Below are positions 10,674 to 23,018 of a stretch of DNA of 64,000 nt, one piece after another. The stretch covers positions 1,488,001 to 1,552,000 of the forward strand of contig JAGUCH010000001.1 in NCBI GenBank assembly GCA_019096065.1. The letters are read 5' to 3'. The DNA is from Paracyclopina nana (taxonomy: Eukaryota > Arthropoda > Copepoda > Cyclopoida > Cyclopettidae). The notes under the pieces were generated by a model, which worked only from the letters and a program-made list of their open reading frames with translations, made no database searches and was not told the origin of the DNA. Position numbers and translations under genes: made by a program. The stretch's first letter is position 1; the number at the start of each line of letters is the position of its first letter.

Positions 10674-11825
10674 GCCTCTGTGCTGCTCATTTTCGTTCCC
10701 TACATTCATGTTAAGTTAAACAGTTTCATTTTTTCTGCTGTGACAACGCAATTCTTGTACAGTGTGTAAATGCCTAATTGAATGGTGAATAAATGAAAGA
10801 TTCGCTTGAACTCCTTATAAAATGAAGTCTTGACTTTTTTCGTTTATACTTACAATGGCTATCATTGTGCTCAATATTGCCTGGAAGAACACTTTCTCAA
10901 AAGTAACTTAATAAGTAGTTTTTTTTAACAACATTGAGGATATGCAAGATTGTGAGTAAGTATATAGCATGACCACATGCCAACTTATACAGTTGGATTT
11001 GTAACGCAGTTGTACAAGGTGTGTGAGCTCTTTGTCTCACTGTAAGATACAGCTGAAGAAAAAAAATCAATCATTATGTGAAGCGTCACAGCAAATTACT
11101 TCACGCAAGTGCACCGTAAAACAAAGAACTGAAAGAAGTGCAGAAAGATCCCGAAAGCAGGGGGGTCTCGTAAGTGAGTTCTTGACGCAAGTTTTGCATG
11201 CTAAAATCACCAAATCTGTTTGTCTTAGCCTAGGTGGCGCTAGTAGTTCTTACTACATAGCGCGTGAGCTCAAGTGACGTGTCAATCATGGAAGCAAGCG
11301 GGCTAATCTCACGCGTCTTCAACAGAGCTCCTAGATAAGTTCTGTCTTTTCTAAAAAAGTATGCAATTTGGGCACTTTTTGATAATTTAAGGCTGGTTAT
11401 GGAAATTTTTGGAAGTGAAATCCACAGAATTCTATTGAAATTTTGTCTTGAAGCCTACCACAGCTCAGTCAGACTGTGTGCTATAGTAAAGCAGCGACAA
11501 GAACTCACCTTATTACTATAGATCATCTTGCCCGAAAGATCATATTCATTATAAGTGAGCCCTAGAATTATTGCACGGGTCATAATCATCTGCACCAAAT
11601 TCGGGGAAGCAAGCGGCGAAAAGTCGGATCGAACGCTGCTCTGTCTACAGTCAAGCCCCCAGCAAGGAATTCCGCGAAACGCTCCAAAGCGTAAACAAAG
11701 CCAGTCTGCCTCAAAAAGTATACAAGTGTAGAGCGCTCAATCGAATCCAGCGCGCTTGTTAACAAAATATCGGAGGAAGAGAAGGGGAATTGAGGGCCCA
11801 ATTTCATGCCATGGAATAAGTGAGG
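10674..11825. other. Intergenic region upstream of tankyrase
   Basis: It holds the TMED 3' UTR (AATAAA at 10788-10793) and the tankyrase upstream region. The open frame at 11023-11277 has no recognisable domain and is probably chance. AGGTGGCGCTA at 11232-11242 matches the CTCF core motif. Confidence 0.5.
11232..11242 (+). promoter_or_regulatory. CTCF-like motif AGGTGGCGCTA
   Basis: The 11 bases match the core of the CTCF consensus (AGRKGGCRC) and the form reported for insect CTCF. It sits between two independent genes, where an insulator would make sense. Occupancy is inference only. Confidence 0.35.
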
Positions 11826-14800
11826 ATGTCGAGGTCATCAGAGCCTTTGCGGATCAGCCCCAACGACCCGTTGAGGGAGCTTTTCGAGGCCTGCAAGTGT
11901 GGCGACCTCGCCAAGGTGCGGGCCATGGTGGACTCGTCAAACGTCAACTCGAGAGACACGGCAGGTCGGAGGTCAACCCCTTTGCACTTCGCGGCTGGCT
12001 ACGGCCGCCGCGAGGCCGTCGAACACCTACTGTCCATGGGAGCCAATGTTTTGGCCAGAGATGACGGCGGCCTCATTCCGTTACACAATGCCTGCTCGTT
12101 TGGCCACGCCGAGGTCGTGGCTCTTCTTCTGGCCGCGGGAGCTGATCCAAATGCCAAAGACTCTTGGAGCTACACGCCGTTGCACGAAGCTGCCATCAAG
12201 GGCAAAATTGACGTTTGCATCATGCTCTTGCAGCACGGAGCCGATCCCAGCATCAGAAACTCGGTAAAATAAAATATGACACCTGTAATTGTACTTTGTG
12301 TAAATGGGACCGTTTCCAGGAGGGAAAAACCGCTACTGATGTAGCAGATCATGCTGCCAAACCAGTGCTCACCGGAGAGTACAAAAAGGAGGACCTACTC
12401 GAGGCTAGCAGGGCTGGCAACGAGGAAAAGCTCATGTCTCTTTTGACCCCTTTGAACGTGAACTGTCACGCCTCAGATGGGCGGAAATCCACTCCACTCC
12501 ATTTGGCAGCAGGTTACAATCGCACTCGCATAGTCCAACTTCTGCTCCAGCATGGAGCGGATGTGCATGCCAAGGACAAAGGCGGCCTTGTGCCTCTACA
12601 CAATGCGTGTTCTTATGGCCATTTTGAAGTCACCGAGCTGCTAATTCGCCATGGAGCCAACGTTGGCGCCATGGATTTATGGCAGTTCTCACCATTGCAC
12701 GAAGCGGCCTCAAAGTCGAGGACAGAGGTGTGCTCCCTTCTGCTCAGCCACGGTGCGGACCCAATGGCCTTGAATTGCCATGGCAAGTCTGCCGTGGATG
12801 TGGCGGCCTCGCAAGAGCTCAAAGACCGCCTGATTTACGAGCATCGAGGCCATTGCCTGTTGGAAGCATGCAAACAGGCCGACCTCGCCAAGGTGAAAAA
12901 GTTTTTAACGTCCTCCTCGAATAGTGCCGAGGCCGTCAATGAACTTTTGGCCTTCAAGCATCCCTACAGTGGAGATGGTGCAGTCCATTGTGCCGTGTCA
13001 TCCCTGTTTTCCAAGCGAAAAGCCATAGTCGAGACCTTGTACCGCAAAGGCGCTAATTTGAATGACAAGAACAAAGAGTTCTTGACCCCGCTGCACCTGT
13101 CGGTGGACAAGTCACACTACGATGTCATCGACGTGCTGCTCAAATGCAGGGCCAAGGTCAATAGCCTCGACTCGGCTGGTCAGACAAGCCTTCACAGAGC
13201 AGCCAGAGATGGCAATGTGCAGGCCTGCAGGATCCTTCTGTCATATGGAGCCGACCCCACCATTGTCAGCCTTCAAGGATTCACGGCTGCTCAGCTGGCC
13301 ACAGAGTCCGTGTCAAAGTTGCTTTCCGAGGAGCCGACTTCGACTGCTGCAGCGGCCGACCTCGAGTACCAACTGCTCGAGGCCGCCAAGGCTGGAGACC
13401 TTGAGCTGGTGAAAAAGGTTGTCCTTGAGCACCCACATATCGTCAACTGTCGAGATCTGGATGGAAGACATTCCACGCCCTTACACTTTGCAGGTATGAA
13501 AAGCCACAAGTAAATCTGCCTTTTTGCCACTTCATGGGTATTTTTTTCCAGCCGGCTACAATCGAGTAGGCGTAGTCGAGTTCCTTCTTCAGCATGGAGC
13601 GGACGTGCATGCCAAAGACAAGGGAGGCCTTGTACCCCTACACAACGCTTGCTCATACGGCCATTACGAAGTCACAGAGCTGCTCGTCAAACACGGGGCC
13701 TCGGTCAACGTCTGCGACCTCTGGAGGTTCACTCCCTTGCACGAGGGCTCAGCCAAGGGCAAGTACGAAATAGTCAAGCTTTTGCTCAAGCACGGTGCTG
13801 ATCCGACCAAGAAGAACCGCGACGGCCACACTCCCATGGATCTCGTCAAGGAGGGCGACCAAGACATCTTGGACCTCCTCAAGGGAGACTCGGCCCTCTT
13901 GGACGCAGCCAAAAAGGGCAACCTGTCAAGGGTGCAGAAGCTGCTCACGCCTGACAACATCAACTGCCGAGACTCCCAGGGAAGGAATTCCACTCCGCTT
14001 CACTTGGCTGGCGGATACAACAACCTGGAGGTAGCCGAATTCCTGCTCGAAAACGGTGCTGATGTCAATGCTCAGGACAAAGGAGGATTGATCCCATTGC
14101 ATAACGCGAGCTCTTATGGCCATTTGGACATTGCTGCACTTCTCATTAGGTAATATCCTAGCCCTTGCAGCCATTCTCCTAATTGCCTTCATTAATGTAA
14201 ATTGATTGCAGGTATAATACTGTGGTCAATGCCACGGACAAGTGGGGCTTCACCCCACTTCATGAGGCGGCCCAAAAAGGCCGCACCCAACTGTGTGCCC
14301 TACTCTTGGCCCACGGGGCTGACCCGACCCTGAAGAACCAAGAAGGCCAAACTCCGCTAGATCTGTGTAGCGCAGACGACGTCAAATGCCTGCTCCAAGA
14401 TGCCATGCCCTCCACCCTGTGTTTGCCCACGACAACCAAGACAAGTGCTCCTAGTCCCCAACCAAAAAATTCCAGTTTCGGGCCGCCAGCCGGGGCTGAC
14501 GATCAAGTGGTGATGCCCTCTGGGTCCACGTTCCCTGTCGTGCCAGCTTGTCCTCCGGGCGTGGGCGTGGGCTTCCCCATGCCCCATCCCGGAGATGGTA
14601 GCATCGACTTTAGCAAGACGGAAATGGTTACGCCTGAAACGAGCTTGAACATGAGCATTTCTGCCTTCTTGTCCAGCCTGGGTCTGGAGCAGCTGAGAGA
14701 GGTATTCGATCGTGAGCAAATCAGTGTGGACATTTTGGCCGAAATGGGACACGAGGATCTGAAGCAAATCGGTGTGTCAGCCTTCGGCCATCGTCATAAA

Positions 14801-16032
14801 CTGATCAAAGGCATTGAGAAGCTGGTATCTGGAAACGGTAATTAGATCTCCATTCCATATTTGAAGCATAATGCGTCACTTTTAGCAGAAAAGCCTCACG
14901 CGGGAAGTAGTTTCATTTGGAAAAGAAATCGCTTTTTTGAAATCCCCAATTAGCGCTCCTTGGCAACGTCAACCACCAACTTTTGTCTTTTCAGCTCCTG
15001 TTATATGGCAGCCTCCTCCAAGTACGAGCAGCCAATCCACAGTCCTGGTGGACATTTGTCGCGAAGATCCCGAGTTTGCAGCAGTGGAAGAAGAGCTGCA
15101 GTCGACCATTCGCGAGCACCGAGACCAAGGTCATGCCGGGGGCATTTTCGCTCGCTACAACATCATCAAGATCCAGAAGATCCGAAATGTCAAGCTGTGG
15201 GAGCGGTACTCCCATCGGCGACGTGAGGTGGCCGAGGAGAATCACAATCAGAGCAATGAACGCATGCTTTTTCACGGATCTCCCTTCATCAACGCCATTG
15301 TGCAGAAGGGCTTTGATGAGCGCCACGCTTACATTGGTGGCATGTTTGGTGCTGGTATCTACTTTGCGGAACATTCGTCAAAGAGCAACCAGTACATTTA
15401 TGGCATTGGCGGTGGAACCGGCTGCCCCATGCACAAGGACAGATCTTGTTATGTTTGTCATAGGTGAGTATCATCTCAAATGGCTTTTCTGGCCTAAAAC
15501 TTAAAATCGTCATGCCGGGGGCATTTTCGCTCGCTACAACATCATCAAGATCCAGAAGATCCGAAATGTGAAGCTTTGGGAGCGGTACTCCCATCGGCGA
15601 CGTGAGGTGGCCGAGGAGAATCACAATCAGAGCAATGAACGCATGCTTTTACACGGATCTCCCTTCATTGTGCAGAAGGGCTTTGATGAGCTTTTCTGGC
15701 CTAAAACTTAATATCTTTTTTCGTTCCTTTTCAGGCAATTGCTGCTGTGTCGAGTCACGTTAGGCAAGTCGTTTTTACAATTTAACGCCATGAAAATGGC
15801 CCATGCCCCTCCTGGCCATCATTCAGTCGTTGGCCGGCCTTCAGTTGGTGGCCTTTCTTTTCCTGAATATGTCGTCTATCGAGGCGAACAGGTACTGCAA
15901 TACTCACTACTTAATGCTTATTAAGGCATCCAATTTCTCCCAATTTAGGCTTATCCTGAGTATTTGATCAATTACCAAATTGTTAAGCCCGACGCCTCCT
16001 TATCAAGTGAAGCTGTGGAAATTTCACCCTGA
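11826..16032 (+). CDS. TNKS: Tankyrase (ankyrin-SAM-PARP poly-ADP-ribosyltransferase)
   Basis: Seven exons: 11826-12263, 12320-13493, 13552-14149, 14212-14837, 14995-15463, 15735-15891, 15949-16032; 1181 aa. Residues 10-830 are ankyrin repeats arranged as five tankyrase-type clusters (repeated [10 protein letters not shown] and [17 protein letters not shown]). A SAM domain lies at about 880-943 and the PARP domain at about 965-1175. In the catalytic domain, HGSPF supplies His, the Tyr is in [16 protein letters not shown], and Glu is in [14 protein letters not shown]. The tankyrase zinc site is intact ([19 protein letters not shown]). There is no His/Pro/Ser-rich N terminus, so the layout is like vertebrate TNKS2. 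Tankyrases ADP-ribosylate partners such as axin, TRF1 and NuMA. The ATG chosen directly precedes the first cluster. AATAAA is at 16143-16148. Confidence 0.97.
15483..15710 (+). pseudogene. Partial copy of the tankyrase catalytic exon inside intron 5
   Basis: Bases 15510-15690 repeat exon bases 15131-15320 with three substitutions and one in-frame 9-bp deletion. The copy is bracketed by a 21-bp direct repeat, GCTTTTCTGGCCTAAAACTT plus A, at 15483-15503 and 15690-15710. It lacks a convincing splice acceptor, stops in frame at once after the copied part, and lacks the Tyr and the zinc-binding half of the domain. It would not give a working exon and is best read as a partial exon duplication. Confidence 0.9.
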
Positions 16033-16440
16033 TTACTACTAACTATAATAATCGAGCATTATTATATCTTTATGTACTAGATTCGCTAACAACACACACA
16101 TCATCCAGATTCTTAGCTAAATGTATTACGATTCTAATTTGTCAATAAAGTGAAGCTATTATTATATATCACAACTTTATTATTTTCGTCTACTACAGTT
16201 AAACACCATATTTCTACATAGCAATAATTCCTTTTATATAGGTTGGTAGAAAAAAGAAAAGTGGCGGAGAGTGAGAGGAAAGTTCTTCATCTTCTGTGCT
16301 AATCTGTTAACATACTTATCACAGTGTTTGGATAGCTGCTCCTGATCATTAAATGATGATGATGATGATGGGATCAGAGCCGGATTTGGCCAAAAAAAAT
16401 CAAGGATTCCAGGAGGTAATTTTTTAAATAGCTAGGGAGA
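16033..16440. other. Convergent 3' region of tankyrase and the Ly6 gene
   Basis: It holds both 3' UTRs. AATAAA at 16143-16148 serves tankyrase, and TTTATT at 16177-16182 reads AATAAA on the minus strand for the Ly6 gene. A short ATG microsatellite lies near 16352-16368. No open frame of interest. Confidence 0.6.
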
Positions 16441-17609
16441 TCAGTAGTTGTGCTGGCAACAACCCAACAACAGGAGCATGAGCAACAGGAAATGCTGATG
16501 ACATGACAGTACGACTCCACTGTTGAAAACTGGGGCTTGGAATGAATTCTGGTTATGTGCTACAGTATTGTCCTCTGGCGACGACGACGGCTTGGAATGA
16601 TGGACTTGGTGATGATTGTTAAGAGCATTTTTGGGCAGCTGCTGCTGTTGGCCTCTGATAAAGTCCAGACGATTTGTCTCGTCCACGAATCCAAAGTCGT
16701 CCAAATCCTGCTTTTTGGGTGCTCCAGTGGGCTTTCTGTACAAGTCTTTCTCCTCTGTGATGAAAAGTGGTGGCTCAGTCTGGTCCTCACTCTCTGGCCC
16801 ATAATCCTCGTCCTCCTCCTCTGGGTAGTGATCGTAGTCATAATTGGCATTGGATCCGGATCCTTCTTCAGGTGCTTGATAATAGTCCATATCTGGAAAA
16901 ATATCATATAGAGAGTATGGGATTTTTTGTAAGTAGCTTAAAGGATGAAGGGCTTAGCTCATAACTGTAATGAACCAAGTAATTAAAGTGGCATATGACA
17001 ATGAAGCCCTTGAAGAACTTGTAAACTCACCATCAGGATCCAGATGAGCAGTGTTGACAATTTGCAAGTCTCTGACATTATGTGGGCTGCTGCCAATGCC
17101 TGAGCCAGGTGTGGAAAGTTTTCGGCCCGGAGTGTTGCACAACTCATTTTTGCAATAGCAGTAAGTGACTCCATTGGCAACTTTGCAGTCATCGATGGAG
17201 ATAGGAGCGCATGTCCGCATCATGGAACCATCTGAAAAATGCAACATTACTGCTACGACTATGATATATATGGCTGCATCTGCAAAAATTAGCCATTTTT
17301 TGAACCATCGAATCGATTCCCCTAGAGCTGAGCTTACCAAATTGGTAGTATTGTCCTGGTTAGCATGAATGAGAAAAAGGTGGCTGAATTAGGCCGATTC
17401 CTTGGTGAAAACGCCAAAAAGCCGAAACTCACCTTCGAATTTGGTCAGGCAGCCAGAGCTCTCCTTTGGGCATTCCTGGATGAATTCATCTATCCTGGAT
17501 TTGTGGTAGTGCGTGCATTTCGGGATTTTGGCGTTCCCAAACATTTGCTTCAATTGGTGGACGTCCACGTTCCGCCTGACATTTGGTGCACAAACGTAGC
17601 ACTTATGCC
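16441..17609 (-). CDS. Ly6/uPAR-family GPI-anchored protein, 5' exon not found
   Basis: Three linked exons, 17609-17433, 17231-17031 and 16892-16441, join in frame across GT-AG introns. The first starts within a codon and reads HKCYVCAPN, then EFIQECPKESSGCLTKFE. The second gives DGSMMRTCAPISIDDCK and YCYCKNELCN, the cysteine pattern of a three-finger Ly6 domain ending CN. The third is a long acidic linker rich in Asp, Glu and Tyr, then Gln and His, ending in a hydrophobic tail (HFLLLMLLLLGCCQHNY) that fits a GPI-attachment signal. Arthropod relatives (the sleepless/crooked/boudin group) act at the cell surface on channels, junctions or trafficking. The signal-peptide exon must lie upstream, but no clear candidate is seen, so the 5' end is incomplete. 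The roughly 90-residue linker is longer than usual. Confidence 0.8.
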
Positions 17610-20600
17610 CTGCAAAATGAAAACCTCATTTTTTAAAAGCTCGGAAATGTGGCTCGAAATGTCCAAAAACTAAACAAGCCAACTTAGACATTCGGAGCAC
17701 GTCGAAACTTCTAAAAGCCCACGCGCTACTAAAAGCTGTTTGGAACCTTCTTAACCAAAAAAGTCTCCTCTTTGTTTGATCAGAAACTGAACGAAATAGG
17801 ACTGCAATTTCCATGGTGAAAAAATGATGAAGAAGCCTACTCATAATGTGACATTGCCATAGGAAATTAGAGTCTAAAAGAAGGAGTAACTTGAGGAAAA
17901 CATCATTAAAAGTGAATCTCGTAATTGAGACCACATCTAGCTAAAAGTGGCCTTTTAACGCTCTCAGCATCATCAATTCAACCTGAAAGTTAAAAATATT
18001 ATCTTGAGAGCTCAGGGTTTTTTTTCCTTTATTTTTTTGTGTGTGAAAAAATAAGACGTCAATCAAAAGATGGCCTCAATTCGGTTTTTTTTCTAATATG
18101 GACACAGATTGAGAAATGGGTGTAAAAAAAGGGTCATAGATTCGTCTTGGCTCCAAAACTGAGGTAAAAAGTCAACCCCGCCATTAGTTATTAGAGGAAA
18201 GTGCAACAAATTATCTCAATTTGTGTCAAACAAAATTGCGGCCGTCGCGGCGCGCTGTAATTCACTTTTTGGGTGGTCTCCTTCTTAAAAGCCCTTCAAG
18301 AAAAACAAAAAGGTGATCAATTCATGGAACTGAAGGGAAAAATGCTTGAAATCCCCAATAAAAGGGGTTTCATGGTGGCTGCCACAACGTGAAACAATCA
18401 AGCTGGAATGCCACTGCACTGTGGGGTATTTGGCCGTGAAAAGTACCAACTTTATTGCCAGGTATTTATCGCCGTCGTCAACAAATCATAAACTGTCTTC
18501 TTTTAGAGGTAATTTAGATCACAGTGAAATGTCAACCATTCATTAAGTGAAGAAGATATCATGGTGAGCTGACCATTTGGAATCTTGCACAGAGTGAGTC
18601 AAAAGTTCATTCAAGGTATAAACCCTACAGGGTGCCATAAAAACAATGACCCTACTTAACTCGGTTATTAGTAGTTGCAAGGCTAACAATTTGCGCATTC
18701 CTTCTTCAAAAACTCTCTTCAAAAAAATACCGTAGTAGGCTGATGTGAAATTCACTCTCTGCTTAGTGAAAAATAGGTCTAATGCAAGGCATAAAATACC
18801 CGCATCACTAGCTGCTACTTAATTAATGGGTGTGCTAAGCCACTTTAATGGCCTTTTTAATATTAAGGTGCGTACTGCTGATGCAAAACCATGTGGAAAA
18901 GATGCAAACACATTTTGTCCCAACGACCCCCTTACTTTTGATTCATGCTATTTTTGAAAAAATGCGTGGGTGTTCAGACCTTGCTTAGAGATGCATCAGT
19001 TTTACAAAGTGAGCTTAAATATATGCCAATGATGTCATCAAATTGGTGAAGCAAAAAATAGTATTTCATGGCTTGGAAATCCCAGATGATGACTGATAAA
19101 AAACTACTTGGTTAAAAGCTCCATTGTTACTTTTTTTCAAAAAAACCTCCTAAGATTGACAAGATACAATAAAAATGCTACTAATGACCTTAGCTTTTTG
19201 AAGTAATAGAGCTACTTCATGTGATGATGGCATATAAATCAGATAATTTTGGTGCACCACAAAACAGCAGAAAAGTTGCTGTTGTTGTTGTTGTTGGGTG
19301 TAATAATGGCATCAAATCTGGGTTTATTAGCGACAACGTTATAATCCGCTTCAACAAAGGAATTTAGATCTTTTTATCAGATTTGGGCAGCAGAAGAAGG
19401 AGAAAAAACCGTCGTTTTAGGACTCTAGAATAGAGCCAAAGTTTATGGGTGACATGAACCGAGGGTGGCCCATCCTTCGGGGGTCATTCAAAGGTCTAAA
19501 TTTCATTGTGTGCTACATTTGAAAAATTCAAAAGTTACCAGTGTCCAACTGGTTTTCCAAAATCATCTGCTCCCCAAATTGCTCTGATGCTCTAAAATGT
19601 TGACTATGCTCATATAGTTTTAAGGCTGTCATGCCAAAATAAAAGTTTCACTTTTGAATCTGTAAAATCAAGGCAAAAAGGAAATGTAAACAAAAGAAGA
19701 GCAGCGAGCGCGCTCAACCGGAAATGTCAACAAAGAGGTGAATAAGTGAACAAAAGGCGTTATAAAAAATTCTCCCTTTTGCCCCAAAGAATATCACCAA
19801 ATCTTGTCAAGTTCGTTAAAGCTTTCGGAGATCTCTATCTTAGATAGAGTATGAAAAAGAGGTGCATCACTTTGGGGTTAGAGCATCATTTCTTTCTTTG
19901 AAAGATGAATGAAGTGGTTCAAATGGTATACATAGTAGAACGGCTGAATATGTCGGTAGATGACCCAGATCGAAGAGAAGGGAATCACATGGATATTTAA
20001 TATGCACATGGCTCGAAGCTGAGGAAATGAGAGCACCTTTTTTCGTCTTGGCCTTAATTGAATAGTGGCAAAAATAGACGTCAAAAACAGCCAGGGAAAA
20101 TGTGCGTCACTCAATATATACCGTTGTGCAATCAAAAACTAATTTCAGTGATATCTTTAGCTAAAGAAAACAGATACATTGAAAATCTATACACACTTGA
20201 ATAGGTAGATGTACCATTATATAGCATGCTAAATAATGCTTGAGCGTGAATTTTTGCACCATTGGCAAATTATGGTAATTATCAAGTTAAAAGTGCAATT
20301 ATTGGCGCCCAAATCTTCGTCTCGAAAATGGCGTGCAAATATCATGATTGGTGCTTTTGCCCATGCTTCCCTGCAAAAGTAGGTTAATTTTGATAAATGT
20401 TTTGGTGCCCAAAGTGCGAGTGTGTGTGCACGACTCATCCTTTGGAGAGGTCACGCAGCGAGGGGTCAAAAGTTGGCCCATTGAAAAAAACTTCGATGAG
20501 ATCTTCACGTACGTCCAACGAGTGCGAAAGTAGCAAGAAAAGTTGCAGCAGAGCCTCATCATTTACAGCTATAAAGCCTTTACTGCGATGGAAACTTAAG

Positions 20601-22800
20601 CACACTACGAAGTATGGTGGTGGATTGCAGCAAAAAAGTGCCTCAAAAAGTGCGGTGCGATTTTTGTTTACTGCCCGTAAAATGATGACGTCACAACGGC
20701 ATGGAGCTGTAAAGCTACTTATCAGGGTTTTCCCTGTTCTGACAGGCTCGACAATAGTCCACAATCTTTCTATTGTGTGTGCATTTGGGCGTGATGATCG
20801 TGAGTTTTGCCAGGGTGACAACTATGTCAGCATTATTTTGCATATCTAGATTTTTACTCCACTGCCAATGCATCACACAAATTCTTGCTTGACATCAACA
20901 TATGATGCACTTGAGGAAACTTTTCCTGCCTCACTGTCAATACAAGTTTTCTGCAAAGCAGAAAATATTGCAATATGATTTTTTAGTTTATAAGGAGCGG
21001 TACTTTGGGGTCAGTTGACTTGAAATTCGATCCGATCGGACGTCAAACAGGCGCTCGTAAAGCAGTCTCTGTGGACGTCCAATGCATTAATTTTAGCTAA
21101 TACAGCTCACTATAACCTATAAAAGGGTAAATAGATTAAGCCTGCAAAAAAACTTGGTTAAGCACAACGCAAAAAGAGGGAAATGGGATATTTTGTTGAC
21201 AACTGAGTGTGTGCTTTTTTCTGCGTCTGTGCTGTGGGATAAATTATGATGCATGAGACAAGGTCTTTTATACTATATAATCTAGTGAGTTTTTATGCCC
21301 AACTACGAAAATGATGAAAAAGTGTCACATCAGTAATTGGAATACTGCGCGCGTATCATTTTTGCCTTAAAATTGTAGCTCGCATTTTTTGGGGTTGGGG
21401 CCAAAAGACCAACTTTTTTATGCTGAAAATGCCCCTGTCAAACTTGATGTAAGAAGATGCATCACTGTTTACTCAGTGACCCTAAAAAGAGTAGTAAACT
21501 TTTCCAATTAAAGCAGAAACTTTGACGCTAGGAAATGCCATTAATCATTGCTCATAAAATGTTGATTGAACCCAGCGTGATGCAACTAAGGAGAGGCAAG
21601 CTTAGCCTTTGGAATGACGAATGTAATTTTTAACTGAAGATGTTGTAATAATGGGTAGTTTTTATTCATGCCAACCTAACAGTGCTCTTTTGTCAAAAAC
21701 GAGTTTTTATAATCCTTCACTTAGAAAACCGGAATTTACAAATTATACCAGGTTTGCTGCATACATTCCAAAGTAGCTGCAAGCCCTAATTTTTTTAAAG
21801 AAAAGTTCTTTGTAACTTAATTAACCACTCATCCTCATATTGGCTTTAGCTTATTATTCCTTTGAAGCCCCAATTTTGAAAAGCCCCCAACCTAACTTGA
21901 CAGAAACAAAGAGAGGAAAAGAAGCCTTTAGAAGCTCGGTCTTTTCCCCTGAATAACTTCATAGCAACAAAATAGAGGAATTTCACATTTCCTTAAATCG
22001 TTCAAGGAAGGCCAGATTTTGTAACATTTCTGGGTTTACCTCGAATCCCATTATTACCCGCAATTGAACCTAAAAATTGTAATCTGGCCGCAGATTGCCA
22101 TGTCACGGAATAAACTTTTCCACCATTAATTGTGAATGTTTGCTAGGATTTTTGAGGTGCAGATCTTTATCTCAAACACCAAAATCCTTCACACAGTCAG
22201 GGGCTTTGAAGGAAAATCCGAAAATTCCGTCGAGAGCACAAGGTGGCAAAATCCAAATCTATGTAGATATACCATAAATAATCGCATCCTTCTCAAACCG
22301 AAACAGCCACTATTTTTTATCTTAAGTAGGCTGACTAATTTTAAGGCTCAAAATCCCCACTGTGGGATGAGCCAGTCAAGAGTGTGAAATGAAAGTTGGA
22401 ATTCGGCACAAAACTTGGTTGGACAGAGACAAATGACTCCAATCCTCGCGAGATGGACCCAATTTTGCACACCACTACAACCGAATTTGAAATAATTGAC
22501 TATATACAAACTCTAATTAATTGATTTTTAATTATTTTTGTGGCCCCCTGCTTTGAAGGGGGGAAAGCATGAAATATTGGCAGGAAAGGTAAGAACAAAT
22601 TAGGCTCATTTGAAACTCAGCATGGCTAAAAAATGAAAAATTCAAACGCTCCTCTCCAAGCTGCCAAACGAATTGATTATTCAGCAAAAAATGGCCATTT
22701 GAAGAAGAGTGACATTGACAACATATATCAGTCCTAATCTTTTGTCCTCACACCAAACCAACCCTTGGGCACTGCGGGGGTATACAAGCACTCAAAAGTA
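17610..22800. other. Gene-poor region
   Basis: No exon with family resemblance is visible on either strand. Open frames here are short (up to 150 codons, for example 20435-20821 on the minus strand) and low in information. A GTT microsatellite lies near 19278-19297. The missing first exon of the Ly6 gene may lie here or further right. Confidence 0.5.
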
Positions 22801-22873
22801 TCACATCATGCTGCTATTATGTTTGCAAATCTTTTCCTTCGTGAGTTGTCAGAATTTTGCATATCATGTCTAT

Positions 22874-23018
22874 GGCTCATTATCTTCCGCGTCTTTGATC
22901 GTGACTTGGTTACGGTTGTTATCGCTTCTTATTTACTGACATCGCAACCTCGTCAGTAAATAAGAACCGATAACAACCGCAACCATGCTACTATCAAAGA
23001 CGCGGAAGATAATGAGCC
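22874..23018. repeat. 145-bp near-perfect hairpin (67-bp arms, 11-bp loop)
   Basis: The left arm 22874-22940 (GGCTCATTATCTTCCGCGTC...) pairs with the right arm 22952-23018. 61 of 67 positions match by base identity; some of the six differences allow G-U pairs in RNA. The loop is 11 bases. It lies in a gene-poor region. It could be a fold-back element, an inverted duplication or a small-RNA precursor; the sequence alone does not decide. Confidence 0.9.

Noticed and set aside
15289..15624. Minus-strand frame across the tankyrase intronic copy
   Set aside because: It is antisense to the catalytic exon and its copy, so both frames are shadows.
20435..20821. 128-codon minus-strand frame in the gene-poor region
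   Set aside because: No signal peptide, domain or splice partner was found, and composition is like the flanking DNA.
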